From Utricularia gibba (lineage: Eukaryota > Streptophyta > Magnoliopsida > Lamiales > Lentibulariaceae), in NCBI GenBank assembly GCA_002189035.1, contig NEEC01000002.1, positions 1,922,001-1,986,000 on the forward strand: a stretch of DNA of 64,000 bases, in the 5' to 3' direction. The notes under the pieces are model-generated. The model saw only the letters and a list, made by a program, of their open reading frames with translations, ran no database searches and was not told the origin of the DNA. The translations under genes and the position numbers were made by a program. Positions 1 through 9,377 of the stretch are shown in pieces. The number at the start of each line of letters is the position of its first letter. The first letter of the stretch is position 1.

Positions 1-1412
1 TGTATAAAATATATCAGTTATAACATTCGAGAATTATCAATATAACTTGGGATTCCTGGCCAAGCATGTAAAACAAAAAAAAAAAAATCCGGTTTCATGG
101 ACAAAGTCAGAGATAACCTCTCAGGAGAATTTAAGATCTCATAGTAGAAGACAGAGAAGTTGAGTGCCACACCAAGTCGGATGGGATGCGTTGGAGGTAG
201 ATCATTAGTGGCACTAGTGGCAGCCTGCAACATAAAATATCGATGATGTGGATAAAATATTTCTGATGTCTGTCAAGCCAGGGATGGAGAAAAGTCTTCA
301 GGGGAATGCAACCCCAAACCACGTGGGACTGGGAAAAAAATAAAATGCACGCAAACCTCATATGCCTTGAGGGACTTTTCTGCTACCTCTTTTCGATCAT
401 CTCCTGTTTTGAACTCAGCTAAATATCGATAGTAGTCCCCCATCCTATATTAGCATTTGGAAAAACGAAAACAAAAATGTTTTCTTAAAGGACAATAGAG
501 CAAAAAAATTAAGAGCAGGAACACTGAAGTGATGCACAAAACCAACTGCATGAAAAAACCCTTTGTTCAGAAGCAAATGCAGTGCGGATGTAATATTGAA
601 TGCGATAATGAAATCTTTTAACAACCACCACAAAGCAATAATGCATTGCCTTTGGAAGTCGTTTTAGCCAGTATCTATGCCAGAACTTACATTTTGTAGT
701 AAAAAACAGACGATTCCCCGGATGATGAAGGAAGGAGGTGCTCATCAATCACTGATAATATATCCAGGCATATCTTAGTAAGCTCATCTTCAACACTCTG
801 TCTGTACGTCTTAATTCTCTTCACATTCAGTTCATGGCCCCTGGTTTCCTCTTTTTGCTCAATCGATGACAAGATGCGCCATGATGCCCTTCTGCCTCCA
901 ATTACATGCTTGTAGCCAACGGAGACTAGATTTCGTTCTTCAACTGTCAGCTCAACACCAAATCTAGCCACTTGTTTCATAGCTTCAACCATCTCTGAAA
1001 TTAGAACTCCGTAAATGAAAAGTGAAGACTTCACCCAAAGCAAACCACAAATCATATTGAAAGCTGCTTAATACTTTTCATTTGTACACACTACAAAAAA
1101 AAAAAATTGAACAAAAAGGGAAAACACACACACAGACACACATATTCCTGAGGAGTGCAATTCTAACATCAGAATGAACACCACAAAATCAGAAATAAGT
1201 GAACTTGTATGTACGAACAAAGCCCAAAGGAAAATCGAAGAACAAGTTTTCTCGAGTACCCAGATCATGTTCTTTCTCAACTAAAAATGACCCCCACTTT
1301 CAAACCCATAAATGCCCAGGGGATTTGTCAAAGATAATGGTGCACCTTCATATCTCTCGGCCTGCTCTGCAAGCCTGGCCAAGTAAACTTGCTGCTCTCT
1401 CTCCCTCTCCAT
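1..1412 (-). CDS. 14-3-3 protein, epsilon-type (GF14), 3' end outside the window
   Basis: Phosphoserine/phosphothreonine-binding dimeric adaptor of the cytosol and nucleus. Exons read right to left: 1346-1412 (ATG at 1412), 691-994, 357-444, 118-224, all with GT-AG borders and matching phases. The last 14-3-3 exon or exons (helices 8-9) lie beyond the left edge. Visible family blocks are [38 protein letters not shown] (phosphate-contact region), [13 protein letters not shown], and THPIRLG followed by [16 protein letters not shown]. The short N-terminus with a [11 protein letters not shown]-like start places it in the epsilon group (like Arabidopsis GRF10) rather than the longer non-epsilon group; that grouping is from memory. 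One oddity is KMMGDYY where most members have KMKGDYY. No frame break is seen in this part. Confidence 0.93.
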
Positions 1413-2071
1413 TGCTGCCTCTGATGGAGGATGATGGGTTCTCTCTCAAGTTTTAAACTGTAAAATCGGAAACTGTGCCGGCTAAGGGGTAGAAGAATCT
1501 GCATCCCCCCTAGAATCTCTAGATCGACGGGTAAAGTCTTGGTGGATGAAATGGGTGGGCACAGGACAGCCGTTGGATCATCTCATCCTCCACAACTGCA
1601 ACGCGACGGGTATGGAGTGATCAGTTTCTCTCCTGTGTTTTTTATATTATTTACACGAAAAGCCATGAGCCGCCAACTCAACTCAACCCAATGACGCAGA
1701 CAGCGGTTTATCCTTGAAGCATTTCCGATGCGGACACAAAACAAGAAAAAGCTCATACATACAAATGGGAATATGCTTTGGGGCCTTACGGATTCTTTCC
1801 TTTTTCTGTACATGCAACGCTTATCGTTCTTATTGGACACCTCCGCCATGTCCTTGCAACAATCTGCCAACAGGGGTCCTCCTTTACCTATTCTCTACCT
1901 GCGTACACGGTCGCTGCATGCCCCCCATGTTCGCCTTGCGGCTCCACAGGAAAGGAATACCACATTGCCATCTTGTCCTTGAAAAAAGTTTTCACCTTCA
2001 CTGGTTTTAGTGAAGTAGTCTTCTGTCTGAAAATGAAACGAACCAAGCTGGAGGCTTTCCTTTATGATTAA
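1413..2071. other. Spacer between the 14-3-3 promoter and the QUA2 3' end
   Basis: It holds the 14-3-3 leader and promoter and the 3' flank of the methyltransferase gene. Small ORFs on both strands show no family resemblance and no splice-consistent exon. I see no further gene. Confidence 0.6.
1638..1647 (-). promoter_or_regulatory. Probable TATA box of the 14-3-3 gene
   Basis: The minus strand reads ATATAAAAAA about 230 bases upstream of the 14-3-3 start codon. The position suits a transcript with a leader of roughly 200 bases. This is a motif match only. Confidence 0.4.
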
Positions 2072-5000
2072 TCAGTTCGACTGTTGCTTCAAGAAGGGCT
2101 TTTGGCAGATGAGGAGCCTCTCATCACTGTTGTTCTCGATCTCGATGATGCGTGCATCCCACTTCAGGTGGGTCGCCAGGGACCGTGCAAGCTCGATCAC
2201 ATGGGTGATGTCTTTCAGAACCACCCATCCCTGAGGTGCATGTACCATCAGCTCGACAGCATGAAAGGGGAAGGCAAACCCGAAAATAATACCTCTGGGC
2301 GAAGAATGCGGTCTATCTCAATGAACAAATCCATCATTTGGCATCTTGGCTTCTCACCAAATTCAAGAGACAGGAGCCCTTGAGCATGAATCAGATCATA
2401 GGTTCTTGGGTAAGTTGGAAATGGCTCACACCTGCAACACAGGGAACACTTGTATTCACTTTGATCCAGAGTAATTCAAGCAACACATTTCATACCAGTC
2501 ATGAAGGACTCCTAACAACCCCCGGTCCACTATCAATGGTAGTGTATTAGGACCCCGAGTAGGTACAACATTCATAACCCATATGGACTTGCCGGTTTGT
2601 AACAAGGCAGCATTGAACCCACCAAGATGAGCATTCATATCCAAAACATTCCTGAGCATGTTATAAGGTGGAGAAGGGTCCTCATCTCCGGGTCTTTTAG
2701 GGTGATCAGAAAATATAACAGGTGATAACAGAGACCAATAGTTGACAACAGCAGCATTCCAGTTGAGACTATCTTCAGTGAACTCTTCCGGAGACAAACC
2801 TATAAACATAAATAATAAATGAGTTGTGTTCGACGGTTGCAGAAAAACAGTATCTTAATTCTGTATAAATGTACATGGAACAAACTTCAAAAAGTAAGAA
2901 GCCAAAAGCTTGTAGGAGTAGAGAATATGAACCATGAATTCCAAGTTCAGCAGAGTTGAGCTGTGCTTGAGTCGGCCACTTTCTCCGTACATCAATAGGA
3001 ACCCATCGTCGGCTATGAGTTCCTCCAATGCAGGGTTGGAGGTTGCGATAGTATGGGGACTCAACATCGTTGTCCTTGCTACAGAGAGAGGGAGAGGAAC
3101 TTTTCCTAGAAGCAAAACAATTGGCAATTTCAGAAGGTTGAAGTGCTCAAGGCTTCGGCCATTGTCCGATTACACAGTATTAAAGTGAATTCACATATTC
3201 TGTTAACTGTGCAAAATCAATTGCCTGGATAACCCAAAAAAAAACGGCAGTCTTGTTTAGAAGCCAGTAAAAGCAGTATTACCCATACCTAGTGGCGTAG
3301 CAGTTAATCTTAGTAGTCTTCTTCCAAACAACAGTTTCATCTTGTTGAGGCAACATCTCCCAGCACAGACTTTCTGTAAGCAACTTTACAGCATTCCATT
3401 TCTTAAGGTTATCTTTTTTACGAAGGGTACGTTGAGAATTTACAAGAGCATCCGTCCAGACAAAATATCCACCAGGCCGCAACAGTCTATCAACTTCAAC
3501 CAGATATAGACCACCTGTTAAGCATGAAACAGAACAAGAAGATTTTCAGCAAATGCCTAGAATGTAACATATCAGACTCCTATAGATGCTATTTTATGAA
3601 ATGATAACCTAAGGATCAAGAATACCTTTTTTATCCCAGTCAACATGACATCTCGCACAGTGTACCATATCAAATGAAAAAGATGGATACGGCAGCTGCT
3701 TTGTTTTGAATGAACCAATCATAGCAGGAACGCCTCTTTCAAGTGTTAACTGAACTTGACTGCCTGATGCTTCATAGTTTGCTAGGCACATGGTGAGTAG
3801 TTGATGCGAAGATAGATGAGCACCAAAACTACCATAACCACACTCTATGTCTAAGATGGTTCTAATCTGAGACAAAAAAAAAAGGAAGAACTCAGCAACG
3901 AACCATTGGTAAGTAGTCGTATCTTGATAAGAATCAGTTATATTCGGAAGAAACTTCATGCACCAATTATGAAGGTCATTTCATACAAAAGTATAGTGCT
4001 CTGGAACTTTCTGAAATCATTGATGAATTGATGAAAGGGCAAGATTAAAAGCAAAGTTACCCCAGCTACGGGTAAAAGGCAGAAAAACTAGCGTGTAATT
4101 AAAAACTAAGTGAGAAACAGAATATAGGTCATTTTTCCACTCACCCCAGCTTGTGTAAAGTAAGATGCATTTCTTTCACCAATAATTTGAGCAATTTGAT
4201 GGGAGTAGTCTTCGACATCAAAGTATGATGCAGAATAAAAAGAAACCTGATCTGCATCCAACCTCATCATTCTGCAATTATGGGAAATAAAAGTAAGCAT
4301 GGAGACAAGCGGTGGCATTAAGCGCCTTGTAAACAATTGTAAAGTTTTTCTTTGCACCTTTTGAATAAACTTCCAGAGGAGAGCACCTCCTGTGCAGTAA
4401 TTTTAACATTATCTAACCAAATCACATCCCTCCCAGTTGGCCATCGAAGAGGAATTCTATAATTGGCAGGAGGAAGTACCAAGCAATTTTGCTTAGGGGC
4501 ATGCTCACAATGCCGATCATATTCTTTACCATCAGAAAATCCATGATCAAGATTTTCTGAAATGTTGAAGCAAGGAACATAGTTTTCATACTCCTCCAAG
4601 CAATAGCCTAATTCTCTTGACCTTGAAAAACCAAGAGAAAGCTCCCCAATTTCATAAAGATCTGAAACCAGAAGCTCTTGAAGTCGCCTATAGCCACGAA
4701 AGACTTTGCCTCTCGAGGCAGAGGTTATGGACAGGGTCCACCAGAAGGAACCAATAAGAGCAACAACAACAATTACTGCTAAAGTATACCTCAGCAACGA
4801 AAAAATTATTCTTTGCCGACTCCTCATAAGCCCTGTGCTAGAGGGATCAGACATAAAACTATTTTCCTTCAGACTGTGTTTTGTACATAAACTACCGTAA
4901 AAAGATATCCAAAGGGAAGCTTTACAGATGAATGCATATCATCAGCATCATTTTTTCGAATTCGCTCCACACATTCTTTATCAACCCTTTCCTTCTTCTG

Positions 5001-5081
5001 AGAATCTTCCCAAAAATCCTTGCTATCCTGTGAAAATCTCCCACCTCCACTATAAACCCCTCGATGAAGGGTCCTGGACAT
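2072..5081 (-). CDS. QUA2: QUASIMODO2-like pectin methyltransferase (DUF248/PMT family), with one frame break
   Basis: Type II Golgi membrane protein of the plant putative methyltransferase family; QUA2/TSD2 is needed for homogalacturonan synthesis and cell adhesion. Exons right to left: 4358-5081, 4145-4271, 3626-3866, 3289-3514, 2933-3105, 2496-2799, 2293-2431, 2072-2230. An upstream non-coding exon near 5578-5770 is likely. Features are a cytosolic N-terminus starting MSRTLHRG, one membrane segment ([15 protein letters not shown]), CGYGSFGAH (SAM motif I region), LRPGGYFVW, the conserved [20 protein letters not shown] and VLDMNA. About 697 residues if the break is ignored, close to the family length. 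Oddities: the frame shifts in a five-base T run (plus strand 4899-4903), where one base is missing. Motif I reads DIECGYG instead of DIGCGYG. Without repair, translation could start at the downstream Met at 4854 and still keep the membrane segment and methyltransferase domain. Confidence 0.9.
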
Positions 5082-5796
5082 TATACAGCCTAAATAAAAG
5101 GAATCACCACATTAACTGGACATACATACACTTTCTAAGGGAGCACATAATCAGAGTAAAGAAAGACTTGGATTGGATCCGCAAGTGTTATAATAAATAC
5201 TAATCAGCAAGCTAGCGAGCTGTAACTTAGAAAAAAGAAAGCAAGATGCAATCTACATAAAGACCTTTACAGCGAACACGGCGCTTTTGCTTAAAGCGCA
5301 AATCAGAGAAACTACTTTCCAGAGGGAATGACGCCCACATTTACATATATTGACTTGCATCATATAACCATCCTGTGCTCGCGAGTCCTAATACCCAACA
5401 AACTACATATAGCCCCAAGCAAGATTTACCCTCAACTAAATCCAAAGGAGTGGGAAAACAGAAAGCCAGGAAAAGAATACACATTTGGAGAAGAGGAAAG
5501 AAAACCCAGAAAAAAAGGGATCACCCAATCAGCGAATCAAGAAAATACAAGGTTAAACAAAGATGAAGCACTCCATACCTGAGAAAAAAATAACAGAACC
5601 AGACCCACAATGGAAACAACAGATTCCCCCTACAGCAGAGCCAATCCAGCTGTGTTTCCCATAAAATTCCCACCCCTTTTTCTCCCCACCACTCTGCAGT
5701 TCGAAATCACATCAGTTGCCCATTCACTCAATTCCCTTTTCCAGTGTCTTTCAGATACGGGGAAAGAGTGAGTTAATGTGCGAGAATCATACGGTG

Positions 5797-5810
5797 CATT
5801 TATATATATC
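5797..5810 (-). promoter_or_regulatory. TATA box of the QUA2-like gene
   Basis: The minus strand reads GATATATATAAATG. It lies about 30 bases upstream of the inferred 5' non-coding exon (donor near 5578, acceptor near 5090). Strong motif, position inferred. Confidence 0.5.
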
Positions 5811-7187
5811 CTCCAACGCGGATTCATTCATGGAGTCGGTGGGAGAGGGTGAACGAGGACGAGTGAATTACAGCAGGCAGCAGCAGCAGCAGCAGCGCCT
5901 GCCTCACCAGCAGTTAAGAGAATTAAGCAACTTACTTAAATCGCAACTCCATTGTTATCATGCATTAATCGTCCGATCCGACCACCATGAAAGCAATTAT
6001 TATGCCCTAATACAAAAGAAATAGCAAAATCAGACCAGCTTCGCTATCGTGCGCATTGAATTCCGGTAGGGCCCACCCACCGTCACCAAGGAGATCCCAA
6101 TACCCCAACCGTAATGCCAATGACCAAATTTATTGCGACCCCCCCGCCCCCTTCCCCGAAGTTCACTCCAACAAAATTTTTTTTTTATTTATTTTACATG
6201 ATATTTGGAAAATAATATTATCGAATTACATCTTCATATTATACAATATTCACATATCAAACAAAATACAGTTCTATAAAATTCCCAGAATTACCCTCTA
6301 CCGAGCACCCATTATTTAATTAGATGTTTAGGGGTACTATCGGAATTGTACGCCACCAAGCGGACCCCCACACGGACCCCGACCTCTGCGTGCTGCGGCT
6401 GTCTTGGACTCCAACACAGAAACTGTGGATGTGCCCTGACGGAAGTACCCCCTTCAACATACCAAAACCTGAAAACCGTCAAGTAAATAGTCAGGACAAA
6501 TTTGTAATAATTCAAATAAAGTGACGTAAAAATAAACAATCTAAAAAGATATTAGATTTCAATAATTTTATAATTTTTTGAAAAAAGGAAGCATCCCTCC
6601 TGAATATTAGGATATCAAAAATTTAATTACTTAGGTTTAGATAAATATGATATAAAAGAATTAATTTTTAAATTAATTAGTTAAAAAGTGAATGTATGAT
6701 AGAACTATTTAATTGTGATTTTCTTTAAATTCACTCATTAAACACGTCATAATTCCATCAATCAAACATCCACTAACTAATTCTCTTGTGATTAGTTAGG
6801 GATGTGGTTTTCAAATTACTTTTCAGTCCCTACAATAATAATAATCATTATTATGATAGATTTATTTAATTTTCAAGGGGTTTTTGTCCTCCATTATTAA
6901 TAATATTATTAAAATAACAATAATTTGTAGCTACCTACTTTGGATTCCCCGCATCTCCCATTAAAACTAGGGATAAATTAAAAATGTAATCATTTTTTAA
7001 TTGACGATTTTACATTAATATGTCACATAAATAGGGAAGGTGGGAAACTAACACATAATTCGAAATAAAATGCATTAAATCGATTACAATTAGAATAATG
7101 AATTATGCGTACTGTACAATTGGAATGATTAATTATTGGAGGGGATTGAGTAGTGTAATAATTATAAGTGTAGATGAATTAGGGACG

Positions 7188-7209
7188 CCTTCCTTCCTTC
7201 CTTCCTTCC
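7188..7209. repeat. (CCTT)n microsatellite
   Basis: About five tandem CCTT units in spacer DNA. Confidence 0.9.
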
Positions 7210-7459
7210 GTATAGACTCATTATGCGTTGCCGGAATTCACAAAGTGGGTGTGTCGGCAGGCGACAAGCTTCATCACCTTCCATGTGGCGACGTACCAGA
7301 CACGCGTACCGAAACGTCTCATTCCATTCCATACAAGATCATGCATTTGTACTCACTCCTCCACATGCATGCTGCTTTTGGGCACTTAGATGGATCCCCA
7401 CTCTCAAAACCAAAATATTATATGTTTTGAACATTTAGTTTATAGTATGTATTATTTTA

Positions 7460-7678
7460 CAACTTATAATTTAAAGTAAAAGTAAAAAGGAGTTTTTTAC
7501 AGAATAATTCTATTTGTTTTAAAATTAACTTCTACTTCTATTTATTCATAACTTATTTCAATTTTAATTATTTCAACAATTTATCACATAAGTTGATAAA
7601 ATGTGATTTATTCAATAAGTAGATTACTTAATTTCAAATAGACTACTTCTACTTATTTTACATTTACTTGTAAGTTGT
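7460..7678. repeat. Possible MITE-like AT-rich element with imperfect terminal inverted repeats
   Basis: CAACTTATAA at the left end and its near-complement TTGTAAGTTG at the right end extend to arms of about 25 bases with mismatches and a small gap. They enclose about 170 bases of AT-rich, non-coding DNA. Size and composition suit a MITE. Target-site duplications are not clear, so AT-rich chance pairing cannot be excluded. Confidence 0.35.
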
Positions 7679-8481
7679 TGATTTAGTCACACAAACTATA
7701 CCCTTAATCTTATAGAGCTAACTTATTGAATTTGCTCAAGAAAACTCTCATTAACCGATCTCCATCCACAACCCATGTGATTTTCTTAGGATACTTCCGT
7801 CCTTGGGCGAGGCATCACACACCGGGTCCTATTTCCATCTCCGCCTCTCGTGACCGGACAACACGATCACATGCAGAAAGGAGGAGGCGCGGGTTACCTG
7901 GATCGGGCATGCCACGTGCCACATTAATTGCATGCTTCAACCGCTGAAAGGGAACAAACCCTCCTGCATCCGCTCGCCTCGCCACAACACCGGCTGAGTG
8001 AGTGTCTTCTCTCTGCAAGAATCACCGCCAGTTGCGGAACTCGGAGTACTTTTTTAAGGGGGGCCGCATACTGGGGTTGAATAAAATAGAAGATTCAATT
8101 GAAAATTTAACTCTTCATTTTTTTATAGGCGAACCAAGATTCAGTTTGACCAACCCTAAGTTCCGTCCCTAGTTACCACCAAAAGAAATAATATTCCATT
8201 TGTGACATGTGTGAGACATCCACCGGGTTCGGCTACTTCAAGTCGTGGCTCAAGTTACTACACGGTAATCTAAGACGGTTGTGGTTGGAGGCTTTTTTGT
8301 ATGTTCCTCATTCTAATACTGGTTGATAAATCATGTTAATATACTAAGAAAAAGGTTCTAAATCTTTCAAAGAAATTAGCAATTTGCCTGCTGCAAATCG
8401 ACCGAATGAATCCGGGATTTAGGAGTAGTTCATTTCAGATTTTGATGAGTTTGAGAGTAAAGAATAGGGTCGGAAAACAGT

Positions 8482-8572
8482 GGGGCATCAGATCTCCAAG
8501 GTGTTTTCAGCATCAACCATGTGCTTCAGACGCAAATTACCCATTGTTAACATTAGATTCATCCTCTGCCCC
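8482..8572 (-). ncRNA. C/D-box snoRNA guiding 18S 2'-O-methylation in the CGCAAAUUACCC segment
   Basis: Third and last unit of the cluster. The ends pair as GGGGCA with TGCCCC. The C box is AGGATGA (minus strand, 8559-8565, one change from RUGAUGA), the D box CTGA (8488-8491), the internal D' box CTGA (8526-8529), with a C'-like TTGATGC near 8512. The guide next to D' is complementary to about 13 bases of the invariant 18S segment CGCAAAUUACCCA. The base paired five nucleotides from D' is the first A of CGCAAAU, equivalent, as I recall, to yeast 18S Am420 (snR52). The guide next to D (complement of ATCTCCAAGGTG) has a target I cannot place. About 91 nt, normal for the class. Confidence 0.8.
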
Positions 8573-8632
8573 AAAAACCATCGCAATTTGTCACAAAATT
8601 TTCCAAAAGCAAGCACTAGAATGCTTAGGTAA

Positions 8633-8721
8633 GGGCGATCAGAACCTGTCGAGATTCATCGTAAACATCACAATCAATCAGTGGATTGACAGACCTGATG
8701 AAAGTCATCGTCACCTCGCCC
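8633..8721 (-). ncRNA. C/D-box snoRNA, U33/snR55-like, guiding 18S Um in GGAUUGACAG
   Basis: Middle unit of the cluster. The ends pair as GGGCGA with TCGCCC. The C box is within TGACGATGA (8705-8712), the D box CTGA (8639-8642), the internal D' box CTGA (8678-8681), followed by a C'-like GTGATGT. The guide next to D' is complementary to GGAUUGACAGAC of 18S rRNA, with a final G-U pair. The fifth-nucleotide rule points to the first U of GGAUUG, which I recall as yeast Um1269 (snR55) and human Um1326 (U33). The second guide, complementary to AACCTGTCGAGATTC, has no target I can place. About 89 nt. Confidence 0.82.
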
Positions 8722-8812
8722 ACTGATAAGAAAAAAAATGAATAGAAGCAAAGTAAATAACTAAACTCGATTCAAAAGAAAACAAATCGGAGAAATTCAT
8801 CCAAAACCAAAG

Positions 8813-8892
8813 TGCTCAGAACTTCTTAGAGGTATTTAGCGCCATCATCGGCGGTAGCGCCTCCGGCACGTTAATCTGAGATCATCATAGCA
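8813..8892 (-). ncRNA. C/D-box snoRNA with guide to 18S CUUCUUAGAGG
   Basis: First unit of the cluster, nearest the promoter. The C box ATGATGA (8882-8888) is a perfect RUGAUGA. The D box is CTGA (8816-8819), and the ends pair through TGCT/AGCA. The guide next to D is complementary to 11-13 bases of the conserved 18S segment CUUCUUAGAGG; the fifth-nucleotide rule points to the second U of CUUC. A C'-like CGATGATG lies near 8848, but no clear D' box was found. About 80 nt. Read as protein it gives only a 37-residue ORF of no known family. Confidence 0.75.
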
Positions 8893-8975
8893 GTATGTTG
8901 AGAAAAAAAAAAAACAAACAAACAAACAAATGCAGCAACCACGCTCCGCCAGTTCCACATGAAACGAATCCCCAA

Positions 8976-8985
8976 GATTTATAGA
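8976..8985 (-). promoter_or_regulatory. TATA box of the snoRNA cluster
   Basis: The minus strand reads TCTATAAATC about 85 bases upstream of the first snoRNA, so a transcript would begin near 8950 and leave a short leader. Plant snoRNA clusters of this kind are read by RNA polymerase II. Confidence 0.5.
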
Positions 8986-8996
8986 GGCGGAAATCG

Positions 8997-9120
8997 AAAC
9001 CCTAATCGAAAAACCATACAATTTGGACCGCCCTTTTAAAATTTATAGAATGCGGCCCATTTACAGTGGGCATGACGTATTAGTTTCGGCCCATTTATAG
9101 TGGGTCCAGCCGATGGGCCC
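8997..9120. promoter_or_regulatory. Telo-box and Site II elements between the snoRNA cluster and JMJ21
   Basis: A telo-box AAACCCTAA lies at 8997-9005, and GGCCCA/TGGGCC Site II motifs (TCP-binding) lie near 9054, 9088 and 9114. Two of the Site II motifs sit in a near-duplicate CGGCCCATTTA(C/T)AGTGGG unit. Telo-box plus Site II is the known promoter signature of plant snoRNA and ribosomal-protein genes. The block lies between the minus-strand snoRNA genes and the plus-strand JMJ21 gene, so it may serve both. Confidence 0.6.
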
Positions 9121-9377
9121 ACGCAGCCTCTTCAATTATCTATATTAAAAATGAACATACGATTTCCTTTATTGGGGAATGACTTAACAAGCACGATCTT
9201 GTGTAATGAAAGCCGAAGGAAGCCGGCGGGCGTTTACCGGTTTCTTGCTTTGGCGCGTCATCTCAGAGGGCATGGAATATCCGCCATTGCTGAAATTCTA
9301 CGCGTAGTTGGTCGCCTTTTTACAGATAACAATTACGAAATTCCATTTCCGCTTCACTCCAGGTTCACCGACTTACC

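Larger units (their letters stand above)
5082..8481. other. QUA2 leader and promoter, then AT-rich spacer
   Basis: The first 750 bases hold the QUA2 leader intron, leader exon and promoter, with a short CAG run near 5880. From about 6060 the DNA is AT-rich and without supported coding sequence. It includes a CCTT microsatellite (7188-7209) and a possible small inverted-repeat element (7460-7678), listed separately. The stretch 7720-8480 holds nothing I can name. Confidence 0.6.

Noticed and set aside
6312-6539. Overlapping ORFs on both strands in GC-richer spacer
   Set aside because: No family resemblance, no splice pattern; likely chance frames.
8406-8726. 106-residue plus-strand ORF
   Set aside because: It is antisense to two snoRNAs; conserved-looking segments are rRNA-complementary guides, not protein.
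8813-8960. A small minus-strand protein gene starting MWNWRSVVAAF and ending TSKKF
   Set aside because: Its supposed second exon coincides exactly with a C/D-box snoRNA (perfect C box, D box, closing stem, 18S guide), which explains the sequence better.
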